From Candidatus Thalassarchaeum sp. (GTDB lineage Archaea > Thermoplasmatota > Poseidoniia > Poseidoniales > Thalassarchaeaceae), in contig JADHRW010000002.1 in NCBI GenBank assembly GCA_016777225.1, positions 65,284 through 129,283 on the forward strand: a stretch of 64,000 nt of DNA, written 5' to 3'. A program made the position numbers and the translations under genes. A model generated the notes under the pieces. It was given only the letters and a program-made list of their open reading frames with translations. It was not told the origin of the DNA and ran no database searches. Shown here piece by piece: positions 17,218-26,238 of the stretch (position 1 is the first letter of the stretch; each line of letters begins with the position of its first letter).

Positions 17218-19809
17218 GTGACAAATATTGAAAATCGTATTTTTTCTTGGCATAGTATACCCCAATCATCTAGAATAATCCTTATCACATCTATGATAGT
17301 TATAATTTTTATAACTCCAAATTTTGCAGAAGGATATTATGAAAGTTCATGGAGTTTAATAGACTCAGATTCTCAGAATAATTACAATGCAGCAATTATA
17401 GATGAAAATGGAGATGCATGGGTCTTTGGAGATGATGGCGAAATTATTTTTGGAGAAAAGATGGGTGAATGGATTCAGTTTGATTCGCCAACAAATGAAG
17501 ATCTTAAAGCAGCATATGCAAATCAGGAGTTAATTGTAGCAGCTGGAAATAATGGTAGCGTAATATACAAGCAATATAGTTCAGAAAATTGGATAGAAAT
17601 AAAAATGGATAATTTAATTGATGCTCATTCAGTTTCTATTAATTCCAATAATGAAATATTTATTGTATCTGATAATGGAGAGATTTGGTGCTTTAAGCAG
17701 CAGAATTGGATTAAAATTGAAAGTTTAGTTTCTGAAGATCTAAATGATATTGTATTTGAGGGCGAAAGAGGATTAATTTCGGGTTCATCGGGATTAATAT
17801 TGGGTTCAGAGGATAATGGAGAAACTTGGGAAATCAGAGAGACCCCAGAAGAGGTATCTGACTCGAATATTATTTCAATCGGTTTTTATGGAATAAATAG
17901 AGGCTATGCAATAACATCAGATGGCCAAATATTGAAATCAACACAAGAAGCATTAACGACAACAGTGGGTTATTATTGGTATCTAAAAGAAATTGAATCA
18001 GAAAATATGAGTACTACCTTGGGTATTAACTTGACATCAATAGAAGTACTTAGCACTACGAAGATATTACTTTCAGGTGAAAATGGTTATATCGCTTTAA
18101 GTAAAGATGGAGGTAATATCGTAGACCCTCAGCTATTACCAATTGAGGGAAATTTTACAATAAATGATATTGCGATGAAAACTGCATTTATAGGAATTAT
18201 TGTAGGTGATAATGGAACTATATTGTATACGGAAAACGGCGGTCAGGATAATGCATTAGGATTCGAAATCATGGATTTAAGTGATTTTAGTGAATTTGTA
18301 GATTTCACTAAAGATAACTTATTAGAAGGATTGAAAGCAACAATGAAAATAGTAATTTTTGGGATATTATTAGGATTCTTCTTAGGGATAGTTCTCGCAA
18401 TGTGCAAGACTGCACCAACGACTTTGAAACAAATGATTGAAGGAGATTTAGAAAGAACATTGATTTTATTCTGGTTAATTATTCCTGTGACAATAATTGG
18501 TTCTAGGATTCATGGAATGGGATTTGGTGTTGTATTATTCTTAGGTATTGGTATTCTAATTTCAATATTAAACTATTACATAAATAAAAATAAAATTGAA
18601 AATGAAGGTTTCTTAGGCATTAGTATATCTAATAATCATAGAACAATGATGATTCGTCTACTTGGTTTAACTTTACTGCTAGGCGTTCCATTTACAGAGG
18701 AATGGGGCATAAAAGGAGGGATTGTTTGTGTATATAGCGCACTTTCGGATTTCTATGCATTCCATCTAGGATCAAATACTTTCAAATTATCTGCACAGGT
18801 AGCATATATCTTTGCGCCAATTGGAAATCCAGATGCATTTTTCAGAATGATATTTGGGATTGGATTGACATATTTGGGAGTATTATTTTTTACATCAAAC
18901 GGTAGTTTTGAAAAGAAAAAAATATCTTATGGAAGACCAATATTAGTTTTATTATTATGGCTAGTGATTTTAACAGAAATTTTAGTTGATTTTGATATAA
19001 CAGGGAAACATTCTTCGACATTTCTTGGAATCTTTGGGTGGAGAGTATTTCTAATTTTTATAGGATTATTATTAACTAAAAGAATTCTTCCAGGGGGGTT
19101 AAGTTCTATAACTAAAGGAACAGATAATAAGATAATAATAGAGCCATGGAAAATTAGACCGTTACAAACAATTGCTACATTATATACTGATTTCTTTAGA
19201 AATACGCCTCTATTAGTTCAATTTATGTTTATCCACTTTGGTCTGCAATTAGGCAAACATATACAAAACATAGGAGTTGATATAACGAGTGATTTATTCA
19301 CTATTTCTTCTTATTTGGGCCCATTAGATAATCTCATTTCACCCATGATTGATTATGTCAAAGAAAGTCTATTTGGTCCTGGAAAAAGATCTTATCTTAG
19401 TGCCATCTTTGCATTGGGATTGAATTCAGCAGCCTATCAATGTGAAACAATTAGAGGAGCGATCGCTGCAATACCTTCTGGACAAATGGAAGCCGGCAGA
19501 AGTATAGGATTAACATATATGGGTACAATGAGACTAATTATCTTACCACAAGCAATTAGGATTTGCATACCTCCGTTAGGGAATGAAATGGTGAATTTAG
19601 TCTTAAACTCTTCTTTAGCAAGTGTAATCGCATATACCGAATTAACACGACAAGGGAAATTAGTAGTCGCAATAACGTTCCAAATTTTCTGGACATGGGG
19701 AATGGTGATGATTGCATATTTCGTTGTAACTTGGTCACTTGCATTATTATTAAGAAGGCTTGAGGAGAAAACAAGGATCCCAGGATTAGGTATTTCAGGA
19801 GGGAATTGA
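17218..19809 (+). CDS. Amino-acid ABC permease fused to an N-terminal YCF48-like beta-propeller
   Basis: The 863-residue membrane protein starts at a GTG. A signal/anchor helix lies at about residues 18-38. Residues 40-345 look like YCF48/BNR propeller blades: AIIDENGDAWVFGDDGEI, GLISGSSGLILGSEDNGETW, GYAITSDGQILKS and LLSGENGYIALSKDGG. From about 365 there are multiple membrane helices. The HisM-type permease core is split: its first helix is near 370-395 and several inserted helices follow. FRNTPLLVQ is then near 660 and the EAA-type loop EAGRSIGLTYMGTMRL is near 758-773. Large insertions at that place are known in AapQ/BztB permeases. No separate binding protein is in the window. The ATPase gene follows without a gap. 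Confidence 0.88.
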   Translation: MTNIENRIFSWHSIPQSSRIILITSMIVIIFITPNFAEGYYESSWSLIDSDSQNNYNAAIIDENGDAWVFGDDGEIIFGEKMGEWIQFDSPTNEDLKAAYANQELIVAAGNNGSVIYKQYSSENWIEIKMDNLIDAHSVSINSNNEIFIVSDNGEIWCFKQQNWIKIESLVSEDLNDIVFEGERGLISGSSGLILGSEDNGETWEIRETPEEVSDSNIISIGFYGINRGYAITSDGQILKSTQEALTTTVGYYWYLKEIESENMSTTLGINLTSIEVLSTTKILLSGENGYIALSKDGGNIVDPQLLPIEGNFTINDIAMKTAFIGIIVGDNGTILYTENGGQDNALGFEIMDLSDFSEFVDFTKDNLLEGLKATMKIVIFGILLGFFLGIVLAMCKTAPTTLKQMIEGDLERTLILFWLIIPVTIIGSRIHGMGFGVVLFLGIGILISILNYYINKNKIENEGFLGISISNNHRTMMIRLLGLTLLLGVPFTEEWGIKGGIVCVYSALSDFYAFHLGSNTFKLSAQVAYIFAPIGNPDAFFRMIFGIGLTYLGVLFFTSNGSFEKKKISYGRPILVLLLWLVILTEILVDFDITGKHSSTFLGIFGWRVFLIFIGLLLTKRILPGGLSSITKGTDNKIIIEPWKIRPLQTIATLYTDFFRNTPLLVQFMFIHFGLQLGKHIQNIGVDITSDLFTISSYLGPLDNLISPMIDYVKESLFGPGKRSYLSAIFALGLNSAAYQCETIRGAIAAIPSGQMEAGRSIGLTYMGTMRLIILPQAIRICIPPLGNEMVNLVLNSSLASVIAYTELTRQGKLVVAITFQIFWTWGMVMIAYFVVTWSLALLLRRLEEKTRIPGLGISGGN

Positions 19810-20559
19810 ATGGATGAAATCGTATTAGATATTGAAAATCTAGAGAAAACTTATCCAGGAGGAGTACATGCAGTTAAGGGAATTTCATTCGATGTTAAGA
19901 AAGGAGAATCTATAGCGATTATTGGGTCCTCAGGAAGTGGAAAGTCAACGGTATTAAGGTGCATTAATAGACTCATAGAACCAACGAAAGGAAATATTAA
20001 ACTAAATAACCAAATCATAAATAATCCATTAGCAGATGTTAATGAAATACGTTCAAAAATTGGCATGGTTTTTCAATCATTTGAACTATTTTCTCACCTA
20101 AAGGTTTTAGATAATATCACTTTAGGATTGAGGCATGTTAGGGGAATGAGTAAAGATGAAGCAGAGGAGAGTGCCCTAGAAGTTCTAGCTAGAGTAGATA
20201 TGTTAGATAGAATTGATGCATTCCCAGGAAACCTTTCAGGGGGGCAGAAACAGAGAGTTGCAATCGCAAGGGCATTAGCAATGCATCCTGAAGTAATATT
20301 ATTTGATGAGCCAACTAGTGCTTTAGATCCTGAGTTAATTGGGTCGGTTTTACAAACAATCAGAAGTTTAGCAGATGAAGGAATGACAATGGTAATTGTG
20401 ACTCATGAAATAAATTTTGCTAGAGATGTAGCTGATAGAATAATATATATGGATAAGGGACTTATTGCGGAACAAGGCCCTTCGAGTATTATAGAAAATC
20501 CTAATTCAGATAGATTGAAGGAGTTTTTATCTTCAATGGATGAAGAAAATGATAATTAA
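19810..20559 (+). CDS. glnQ: Polar amino-acid ABC transporter ATP-binding protein
   Basis: Cytoplasmic ATPase driving the preceding permease. The 249-residue length is normal for the HisP/GlnQ family. Walker A is IIGSSGSGKST (38-48), the Q-loop is MVFQSFELF, the signature is LSGGQKQRVAIARAL, Walker B is VILFDEPTSALDPE, and the switch His is in VIVTHEINFA. Its ATG follows the permease stop directly. The last 4 bases overlap the end of the convergent gdhA. Confidence 0.96.
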   Translation: MDEIVLDIENLEKTYPGGVHAVKGISFDVKKGESIAIIGSSGSGKSTVLRCINRLIEPTKGNIKLNNQIINNPLADVNEIRSKIGMVFQSFELFSHLKVLDNITLGLRHVRGMSKDEAEESALEVLARVDMLDRIDAFPGNLSGGQKQRVAIARALAMHPEVILFDEPTSALDPELIGSVLQTIRSLADEGMTMVIVTHEINFARDVADRIIYMDKGLIAEQGPSSIIENPNSDRLKEFLSSMDEENDN

Positions 20560-21911
20560 ATTAATCCTTGAGCAGTCATCGCTTCAGCGACTTTAAGGAA
20601 ACCAGCAATATTTGCTCCGGCTACGTAGTTACCAGGCATTCCATATTTTTCAGCAGTTTCAGATGCATTCTTATGGATATCAACCATTATCTGATCAAGC
20701 TTGGAATCTACTTCCTCACGAGTCCAATTATATCTAAGTGAATTTTGAGACATTTCTAAACCAGAGGTTGCAACTCCACCTGCATTACTTGCTTTACCAG
20801 GAGCAAACATTACTCCATTACTTTGGAAAACTTCAACAGCCTCGGGAGTACAAGGCATATTAGCGCCTTCTGCAACAGCCATAACTTGGTTACTAACTAG
20901 CATTTTAGCTTCTTCACCATTTATCTCATTCTGTGTTGCGCAAGGAAGTGCTACATCGACATTAATCCCCCAAAGACCATTGGAAGAGGGTTCTGGAGCA
21001 GATTTAGTAAATGTAGCGCTAGAGAATTTCTCAACATATTCTGAAATCCTTCCTCGACGATTATTTTTTAGATCCATTATCCAGGAAAGTTTCTCTCGGT
21101 CAATACCATCTGAATCATGTATAAAACCACTGGAATCAGACATAGTAACAGGTTTACCACCTAGGTCAAGGACTTTTTCACAAGCAAATTGTGCTACATT
21201 TCCTGAACCTGAAATAGACACTGATGCGCCTTCGAAAGATTTGCCTTTTGTAGCAAGCATCTCTCGAGCAAAATAAACTAAGCCATATCCAGTTGCTTCA
21301 GGTCTGATTAAAGAACCCCCATAAGAACGACCTTTTCCTGTAAGAACTCCAGTAAACTCATTTGCTAGTTTCTTATACATACCAAATAAATATCCTATTT
21401 CTCTACCGCCAACACCAATATCTCCTGCTGGAACATCGAGATTTGCGCCAATATGTCGCCATAGTTCCATCATGAATGACTGACAAAAGCGCATTACTTC
21501 AGAATCTGTTTTACCTTTAGGATTAAAGTCAGAACCACCTTTTCCACCACCCATTGGTAAACCAGTTAAACTATTCTTGAAAACTTGCTCAAATGCCAGA
21601 AACTTGAGAATAGATTGATTGACAGATGGATGGAAACGTAGACCACCTTTGTAAGGTCCTATCGCACTATTCATTTGAATTCTAAAACCTCTGTTTACAT
21701 GTAACTTTCCACTATCATCAAACCAAGGAACACGGAACTGAATAATACGCTCTGCCTCAACCATTGATTCTACAACTGGTAAATACTCAGGATGAGCCTG
21801 AATTACTGGCACTAAACTCTCCAACACCTCTTCCACTGCTTGATGGAATTCAGGCTGATTCGGATCTCTTGTAATTACACTTTCATATACTTTTTTCATT
21901 GTATTATCCAT
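20556..21911 (-). CDS. gdhA: Glutamate dehydrogenase, bacterial NADP-type
   Basis: Interconverts glutamate with 2-oxoglutarate and ammonia. The 451-residue product is close in size and sequence style to E. coli GdhA: RVPWFDDSGKLHVNRGFR, GPYKGGLRFHPSV, GLPMGGGKGGSDFNPKG with the catalytic Lys, and VPAGDIGVGGREIGYLFG. Many archaeal enzymes are shorter and of another hexameric subtype, so a bacterial origin is likely. A GTG at 21923 could add four residues; the ATG at 21911 has GGTGA at good spacing and is preferred. It is convergent with the amino-acid transporter. Confidence 0.96.
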   Translation of the reverse strand: MDNTMKKVYESVITRDPNQPEFHQAVEEVLESLVPVIQAHPEYLPVVESMVEAERIIQFRVPWFDDSGKLHVNRGFRIQMNSAIGPYKGGLRFHPSVNQSILKFLAFEQVFKNSLTGLPMGGGKGGSDFNPKGKTDSEVMRFCQSFMMELWRHIGANLDVPAGDIGVGGREIGYLFGMYKKLANEFTGVLTGKGRSYGGSLIRPEATGYGLVYFAREMLATKGKSFEGASVSISGSGNVAQFACEKVLDLGGKPVTMSDSSGFIHDSDGIDREKLSWIMDLKNNRRGRISEYVEKFSSATFTKSAPEPSSNGLWGINVDVALPCATQNEINGEEAKMLVSNQVMAVAEGANMPCTPEAVEVFQSNGVMFAPGKASNAGGVATSGLEMSQNSLRYNWTREEVDSKLDQIMVDIHKNASETAEKYGMPGNYVAGANIAGFLKVAEAMTAQGLI

Positions 21912-22013
21912 GGGATTCACCAAGGTTCCGAGTTTAAAATACTATATCGGGTATGCTTTCGACAGACTAATCCTTTTTCAATAGTACGTATTGGGGAACT
22001 CTATAATATCTAA

Positions 22014-23330
22014 TTATGAGAATATATGTTCTTCTGCAAGACGTGAAACTACATCTTCATACCCTGGAAGAGTCATTACATAAACAGCAGACTGAGATAC
22101 TTGTCTCTTAGTTAATGCTTCAGCAATTGGTGTATGATCTCTAAACCAACGAGTTTTGCCATCATCACCTAAAATACGTATGTCGACTTGAGACATTCTT
22201 GGTTCAGATAATAGTAATTTCACAGATGGAACATCAATTGCAACATAACCTTCAGGAACTCCAGCTCGATTAGCGAGTTCATTTTCAAATTCAATTCTCT
22301 TTTCTGAGTTAGATGTTAAATTTACTAATTTTTCTATGATTTCATCATTTAAATCTTGTTTTCTACGACTTGCAGCTACCTTCAATAATTGACGATATTT
22401 TAGTCTTCTAATCATATCTCTAGAATAATCTCCTGCATTATAAAGTGCTTCCCAAACTTCAGCATCAACTCTTCTCTGTAAATCGACAGAATCGGGTAAT
22501 TTCTCAATACTTCTTTCCACTGCTCTAGAAAGCATTATTTCAGTTATCCTAGTAACTCGATGAAAGTATACCGCACTATACATAAGGCCTCTAGCCATTA
22601 ACATACCCTCTAATGCAGGAAGTCCACCTTCTTCTACTGCTACATCTCCACTATGTCTTTCTAAACATTCTACAAGTCTGTTATGATCAATTATACCATG
22701 TTTTACACCTGTGAAATGAGAATCTCTCAATAGATAATCCATTTGATCACAATCAATAGGTCCATGTATCAAATGAGATAACGTGTTGTCTTGAGATACA
22801 AAATCTTGCTTACCTTCAGTCCATTGTAATAAATTTCTTTCTGTACCTCCTGCATCAGGTCCACGTATTAGCCCTGCTACTTCCTTTGGGGCAATATCAA
22901 ATGATTCTAGTATCTCTGGAATACTTCTACGATTATTGATTGAATTTTGTTCACCCTCACTTAATACATCGTATTCGCCTAATATAATTCCTTCAGTAAT
23001 TGACATATGATCTAGACCACCTCTCTCATGAAGTATGTGCTCAAGAGTATGAGAGTATGGCCCGTGCCCTACATCATGCAGCATACCTGCAACCTGAACA
23101 GTAGATTTTTCATGAGGATCTAATGAAATTGAATCAGACATTAAACCACCTATATGAGAAACCCCTAGAGAGTGCTCAAAACGAGTGTGGTGAGCTCCAG
23201 GGAAGACTAGATGAGCTAGACCTAATTGTTTGATATGACTAAGTTTATTCATCTCGGGTGTTTTTAGTAATTCTTCTCTTACGCCTTCAATACGAAATTG
23301 GCCATGGATTGCATCATTAATGACCTTCAT
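22014..23330 (-). CDS. HD-domain phosphohydrolase (dGTPase/SAMHD1-like)
   Basis: The 438-residue metal-dependent phosphohydrolase is of the deoxynucleoside-triphosphatase/YdhJ kind. The metal ligands are visible: HTRFEHSLGVSH (H53), AGMLHDVGHGPYSHTLEHIL (H85 D86), and a distal Asp in CDQMDYLLRD. KVINDAIHGQF at the start is typical. The C-terminal half is helical, without a known regulatory domain that I can recognise. Substrate (dNTP or other nucleotide) cannot be told from sequence. It is divergent from the RHH regulator. Confidence 0.88.
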   Translation of the reverse strand: MKVINDAIHGQFRIEGVREELLKTPEMNKLSHIKQLGLAHLVFPGAHHTRFEHSLGVSHIGGLMSDSISLDPHEKSTVQVAGMLHDVGHGPYSHTLEHILHERGGLDHMSITEGIILGEYDVLSEGEQNSINNRRSIPEILESFDIAPKEVAGLIRGPDAGGTERNLLQWTEGKQDFVSQDNTLSHLIHGPIDCDQMDYLLRDSHFTGVKHGIIDHNRLVECLERHSGDVAVEEGGLPALEGMLMARGLMYSAVYFHRVTRITEIMLSRAVERSIEKLPDSVDLQRRVDAEVWEALYNAGDYSRDMIRRLKYRQLLKVAASRRKQDLNDEIIEKLVNLTSNSEKRIEFENELANRAGVPEGYVAIDVPSVKLLLSEPRMSQVDIRILGDDGKTRWFRDHTPIAEALTKRQVSQSAVYVMTLPGYEDVVSRLAEEHIFS

Positions 23331-23428
23331 ATCAATGTCCCCTGATACTCGGGAAGCATCGGACCTCTTGAATCGCTCTATTATTACTCACAGAATATTG
23401 ATAAATTAAAAAAGAGAAAACCACCATT

Positions 23429-23449
23429 TTGTATTTCAATTGTATTTCA
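23429..23449. promoter_or_regulatory. Tandem TTGTATTTCA direct repeat, candidate operator
   Basis: The 10-mer TTGTATTTCA occurs at 23429-23438 and again at 23440-23449, a period of 11 bases or about one helical turn. It lies between the HD gene and the RHH gene, 53 bases before the RHH start. Tandem half-sites on one face of the helix are a usual RHH operator form. Autoregulation is inference. Confidence 0.35.
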
Positions 23450-23501
23450 TTTGCATTACCTTTATGTGCTTCACGCTATCTGCTTAGGCTGAGGAACAAC
23501 A

Positions 23502-23873
23502 ATGTCTGGTCACAGCCCAATGGTTTCGTTGAGGATACCTGAGGATCATTTAATGGCACTTGACCAAAGAATTGGATTCGATGGAATGCGGAATCGTTCC
23601 GATGTGATTAGAGATGCAGTACGCCGATTATTGGAGCAACCACTGATAAGTCATGGAGATAAAGTTCAAGTTAATATGGGTCCAGAATTAACGATTCTAA
23701 TGAGAGACTTCTGTAAGATTCATGGAGAAAGTCCTGAAACTATACTAAAATTTGCCGCTCGCGACTATATTCGTCGAGAATCAATAGAAGGAATGACAGT
23801 CACCAGACTTTTACAGAAGCGCATGGATGAATTAAGTGCGCGATTTGATGATGATTCGAACGCTCAGAGGTGA
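23502..23873 (+). CDS. Ribbon-helix-helix (CopG-family) regulator
   Basis: The 123-residue DNA-binding protein begins with the RHH fold: the strand MVSLRIPEDHLMALDQRI, then NRSDVIRDAVRRLLEQP. A second helical part of about 70 residues follows (ELTILMRDFCKIHGESPETI...DYIRRESI). It lacks a clear NikR-type nickel-binding domain. It starts 53 bases after a tandem direct repeat and is followed by a hairpin-bearing small ORF. Target genes are unknown. Confidence 0.85.
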   Translation: MSGHSPMVSLRIPEDHLMALDQRIGFDGMRNRSDVIRDAVRRLLEQPLISHGDKVQVNMGPELTILMRDFCKIHGESPETILKFAARDYIRRESIEGMTVTRLLQKRMDELSARFDDDSNAQR

Positions 23874-23877
23874 GAGA

Positions 23878-24087
23878 ATGAGCGAGGATGGGATGCACAA
23901 AAACGTGGGGGGGCAAGAAAAACGCCCCCTCACCCAAATGCAATCTACTAAATCTAAGATAATAATTGGATTTTCAGGAGTTCGGAATCGAGCTAGGTTA
24001 AGTAATGCCATAGGATATGAAGCGCGCGAAGCACCTAGAGAAAAACGTGGAAAATATCGTATAACAGACAGAGAAAAATTACTCTAA
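23878..24087 (+). CDS. Small basic protein of unknown function
   Basis: The 69-residue frame from the ATG at 23878 has AGGTGAGAG just upstream, formed over the RHH stop. A longer frame from 23836 would overlap the RHH gene and is less likely. The first 20 codons run through a very strong hairpin (23905-23933). A second ATG at 23938 lies just after the hairpin and would give about 49 residues. The C-terminal part (KIIIGFSGVRNRARLSNAIG and a charged end) is basic and unrecognised. Coding status is uncertain. Confidence 0.5.
   Translation: MSEDGMHKNVGGQEKRPLTQMQSTKSKIIIGFSGVRNRARLSNAIGYEAREAPREKRGKYRITDREKLL
23905..23933. other. Strong GC-rich stem-loop
   Basis: The arms GTGGGGGGGC (23905-23914) and GCCCCCTCAC (23924-23933) pair over 10 positions with a single G-T wobble, around the 9-base loop AAGAAAAAC. 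It is markedly GC-rich for this AT-rich region and sits five bases after the RHH transcript's next start codon region and just before an ATG at 23938. No T-tract follows, so an intrinsic terminator of the bacterial type is not complete. Confidence 0.7.
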
Positions 24088-24104
24088 AACTCAATACACA
24101 CACC

Positions 24105-24127
24105 GCTCCGTATGAATCATACGGAGC
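24105..24127. repeat. Perfect 10-bp inverted repeat
   Basis: GCTCCGTATG (24105-24114) and CATACGGAGC (24118-24127) are exact inverse complements around AAT. It lies in the 89-base gap between the small ORF and the XPD-like helicase gene. It could be a transcript-end hairpin, a leader structure of the helicase gene, or a protein-binding palindrome. No other copy was noticed in the window. Confidence 0.75.
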
Positions 24128-24176
24128 ACCTCCAAAAGACAATCTTCTTGGTCGTTCTATTATCAGGTCTAATTCC

Positions 24177-26198
24177 ATGTCGAGTACTGGCACCTCAGAG
24201 ATTGGTAAATTTATTGCTCATGACACTCTAAGAGATGCCCAGAAAGAGATGGTAATGGATGGAATAAATACTCTCTCTAAGCAGGGCTTCTTATTAGCGG
24301 CTGCCCCAACTGGAATAGGGAAAACTGCTGCTTCGCTGGCTTCATCAATAGAAGTAGCAAGGAATAATCAAAACCAAATATTATTTTTGACTGGGAGGCA
24401 ATCACAACATAAGATAGTTATTGAAACAGTTAGGAGCATCAATTCAAATTTAGATAAAGAAATTTCTGAAGTAAAGGTTGTTGATTTAATTGGTAGAGAG
24501 TCTATGTGCGAAGATGTCGATAAAATGACAGGAAAATGCTCCTGCGAAGATGGAATTATAGAATCATCTAGACAATCGAGAAGAGATGATATGAAAGAAT
24601 ATATTCTAAAAAATCCTAACCATGTAGATGACATAATTAAAAAAAGTAAGAAAAAAAAAATATGCGCATGGGCGACTGCAAGATCAGCAGTCAAAGAATG
24701 TGACATTCTTGTTTGCGACTATAATCATATATTTGTTGAAAATGTCAGTGAAAGTTCCCTATCAGCAATGGGAATAGATTTAGAAAATACCATATTAATT
24801 ATAGATGAAGCGCATAACCTCCCTGATAGAATAAGGAATGGTTTAGAAAGAAGAGCCATACTAAGAGTATTCCGCGACGCTAGAGATGAAATTGATGAGT
24901 TTTTAGGCACGAAAGAAAGAGTGATGAAGAAGCTAGATCTTTCAGAAAATCGCGATAATTTCGACATAAGAGGTATTAATGAAGCTTTACGCCAAATGAA
25001 AAAGATATTCAAACAGATGAATATTTGGTATAAGAAAAAACAGAGCGACTTAATAAAATCAGGTAAAAAGGATATGAAAATACCAACAATTGAATTCATA
25101 GGTGAAATAGATTCAATTTTAAATGAGGACTTGGATGCGAAAATTGACAATAAATACACAATGTTAAGAAAAATGATTAAACAACTGTATAGAGTTAAAG
25201 TAGAACAAGATGAAGAAGAGGATGAGAAAGAAACTGCAAGTACTAGATTAGCAGATATTCTCTCAATATCACTCGAATATTTACATAATCCCGCATTAGT
25301 TTTGATTTTTGATTTATTAGGAGATGAAGGGAGAGTGCGAAGTTTCCTATTAGATCCCGGTTTAGTTAGTGGACCTATACTGGCCAGTACTGGTGGCGCA
25401 ATACTAATGTCAGGGACTTTGTTCCCTCCTGAAATGTATTCTGATTTATTACAAATTCCAGAAAATAAAAGAATTTTAATGAAAGAATATGAATCTCCGT
25501 TCTTAGGTGATAAAAGACCAGTACTAGTTGCTAAAGATGTTACGACAAAGTTCACAGAAAGAAATTTTCACAATACTGAAAAAATTAGAAAACATATACT
25601 ATCAGTAGTTGCAAATACTCCAGGACATGTAGCATTTTTCGCACCAAGTTATGCATTACTACAAGATATTCTAGGAGATGCAAGTTGGTTGCCAGGTTAC
25701 ATTACCATCAAAGAAGAAAGTAATAGAATGTCAAAACGTATGGTAAATGGATATGTAGATGATTTGCATAGAGAAAGAAGGAATAAAAGACAAGTCTTAC
25801 TAGCAGGAGTATTGAGTGGGAAATTAGCTGAAGGAGTAGATTACCCAAATAATATTCTTGATGCAGTGATTTGTCTTGGTCTTCCATTAGCACCTCCAAG
25901 TGCAAGACAAGATGCCTTGAAAGAATATTATGTACAACGTTTTGGGAATAATAAGGCTTGGAGATATACAAGCTTTCAACCGGCAATAAATAGCATAATG
26001 CAAGCATTAGGTAGACCAATCAGGAAATCAGAAGATAGGGCAATTGTGATACTATTGGAAAAAAGAATAATGATGAGACAATTTCGAAATTGTTTGCCTA
26101 AAAGCATAGAACTGATACAATCACCTGATGAAAATAGGACTGGGAGACTAACTAGAAATTTCTTCAGAAGACATCCGGACCCGGCAATCGAGAGATAA
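24177..26198 (+). CDS. XPD/Rad3-like Fe-S superfamily 2 DNA helicase
   Basis: The 673-residue 5'-3' helicase of the XPD/DinG group acts on DNA in repair. Walker A is AAPTGIGKTAAS (43-52), and the DEAH box is IIDEAHNLPD (208-217). Cys111, 121, 123 and 163 lie between motifs I and II (SMCED, GKCSC, KKICAW), as expected for the 4Fe-4S domain. Near the C-terminus are GKLAEGVDYP and QALGRPIRKSEDRAI, which match motifs V and VI. The Cys spacing (CxC in the middle) is slightly unusual. It ends 41 bases before the next gene. Confidence 0.93.
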   Translation: MSSTGTSEIGKFIAHDTLRDAQKEMVMDGINTLSKQGFLLAAAPTGIGKTAASLASSIEVARNNQNQILFLTGRQSQHKIVIETVRSINSNLDKEISEVKVVDLIGRESMCEDVDKMTGKCSCEDGIIESSRQSRRDDMKEYILKNPNHVDDIIKKSKKKKICAWATARSAVKECDILVCDYNHIFVENVSESSLSAMGIDLENTILIIDEAHNLPDRIRNGLERRAILRVFRDARDEIDEFLGTKERVMKKLDLSENRDNFDIRGINEALRQMKKIFKQMNIWYKKKQSDLIKSGKKDMKIPTIEFIGEIDSILNEDLDAKIDNKYTMLRKMIKQLYRVKVEQDEEEDEKETASTRLADILSISLEYLHNPALVLIFDLLGDEGRVRSFLLDPGLVSGPILASTGGAILMSGTLFPPEMYSDLLQIPENKRILMKEYESPFLGDKRPVLVAKDVTTKFTERNFHNTEKIRKHILSVVANTPGHVAFFAPSYALLQDILGDASWLPGYITIKEESNRMSKRMVNGYVDDLHRERRNKRQVLLAGVLSGKLAEGVDYPNNILDAVICLGLPLAPPSARQDALKEYYVQRFGNNKAWRYTSFQPAINSIMQALGRPIRKSEDRAIVILLEKRIMMRQFRNCLPKSIELIQSPDENRTGRLTRNFFRRHPDPAIER

Positions 26199-26238
26199 GT
26201 AACGACGGGTTCATCCGAGGGAGTAGTTTCGAAGCACT

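Noticed and set aside
23905-23933. Hairpin as a bacterial-type intrinsic terminator
   Set aside because: No T-tract follows, and archaea do not generally need a stem; kept as an unexplained structure instead.
24725-25555. 276-residue antisense frame under the XPD-like helicase
   Set aside because: The helicase motifs on the plus strand are clear, and the antisense product is low-complexity Ser/Leu/Ile sequence.
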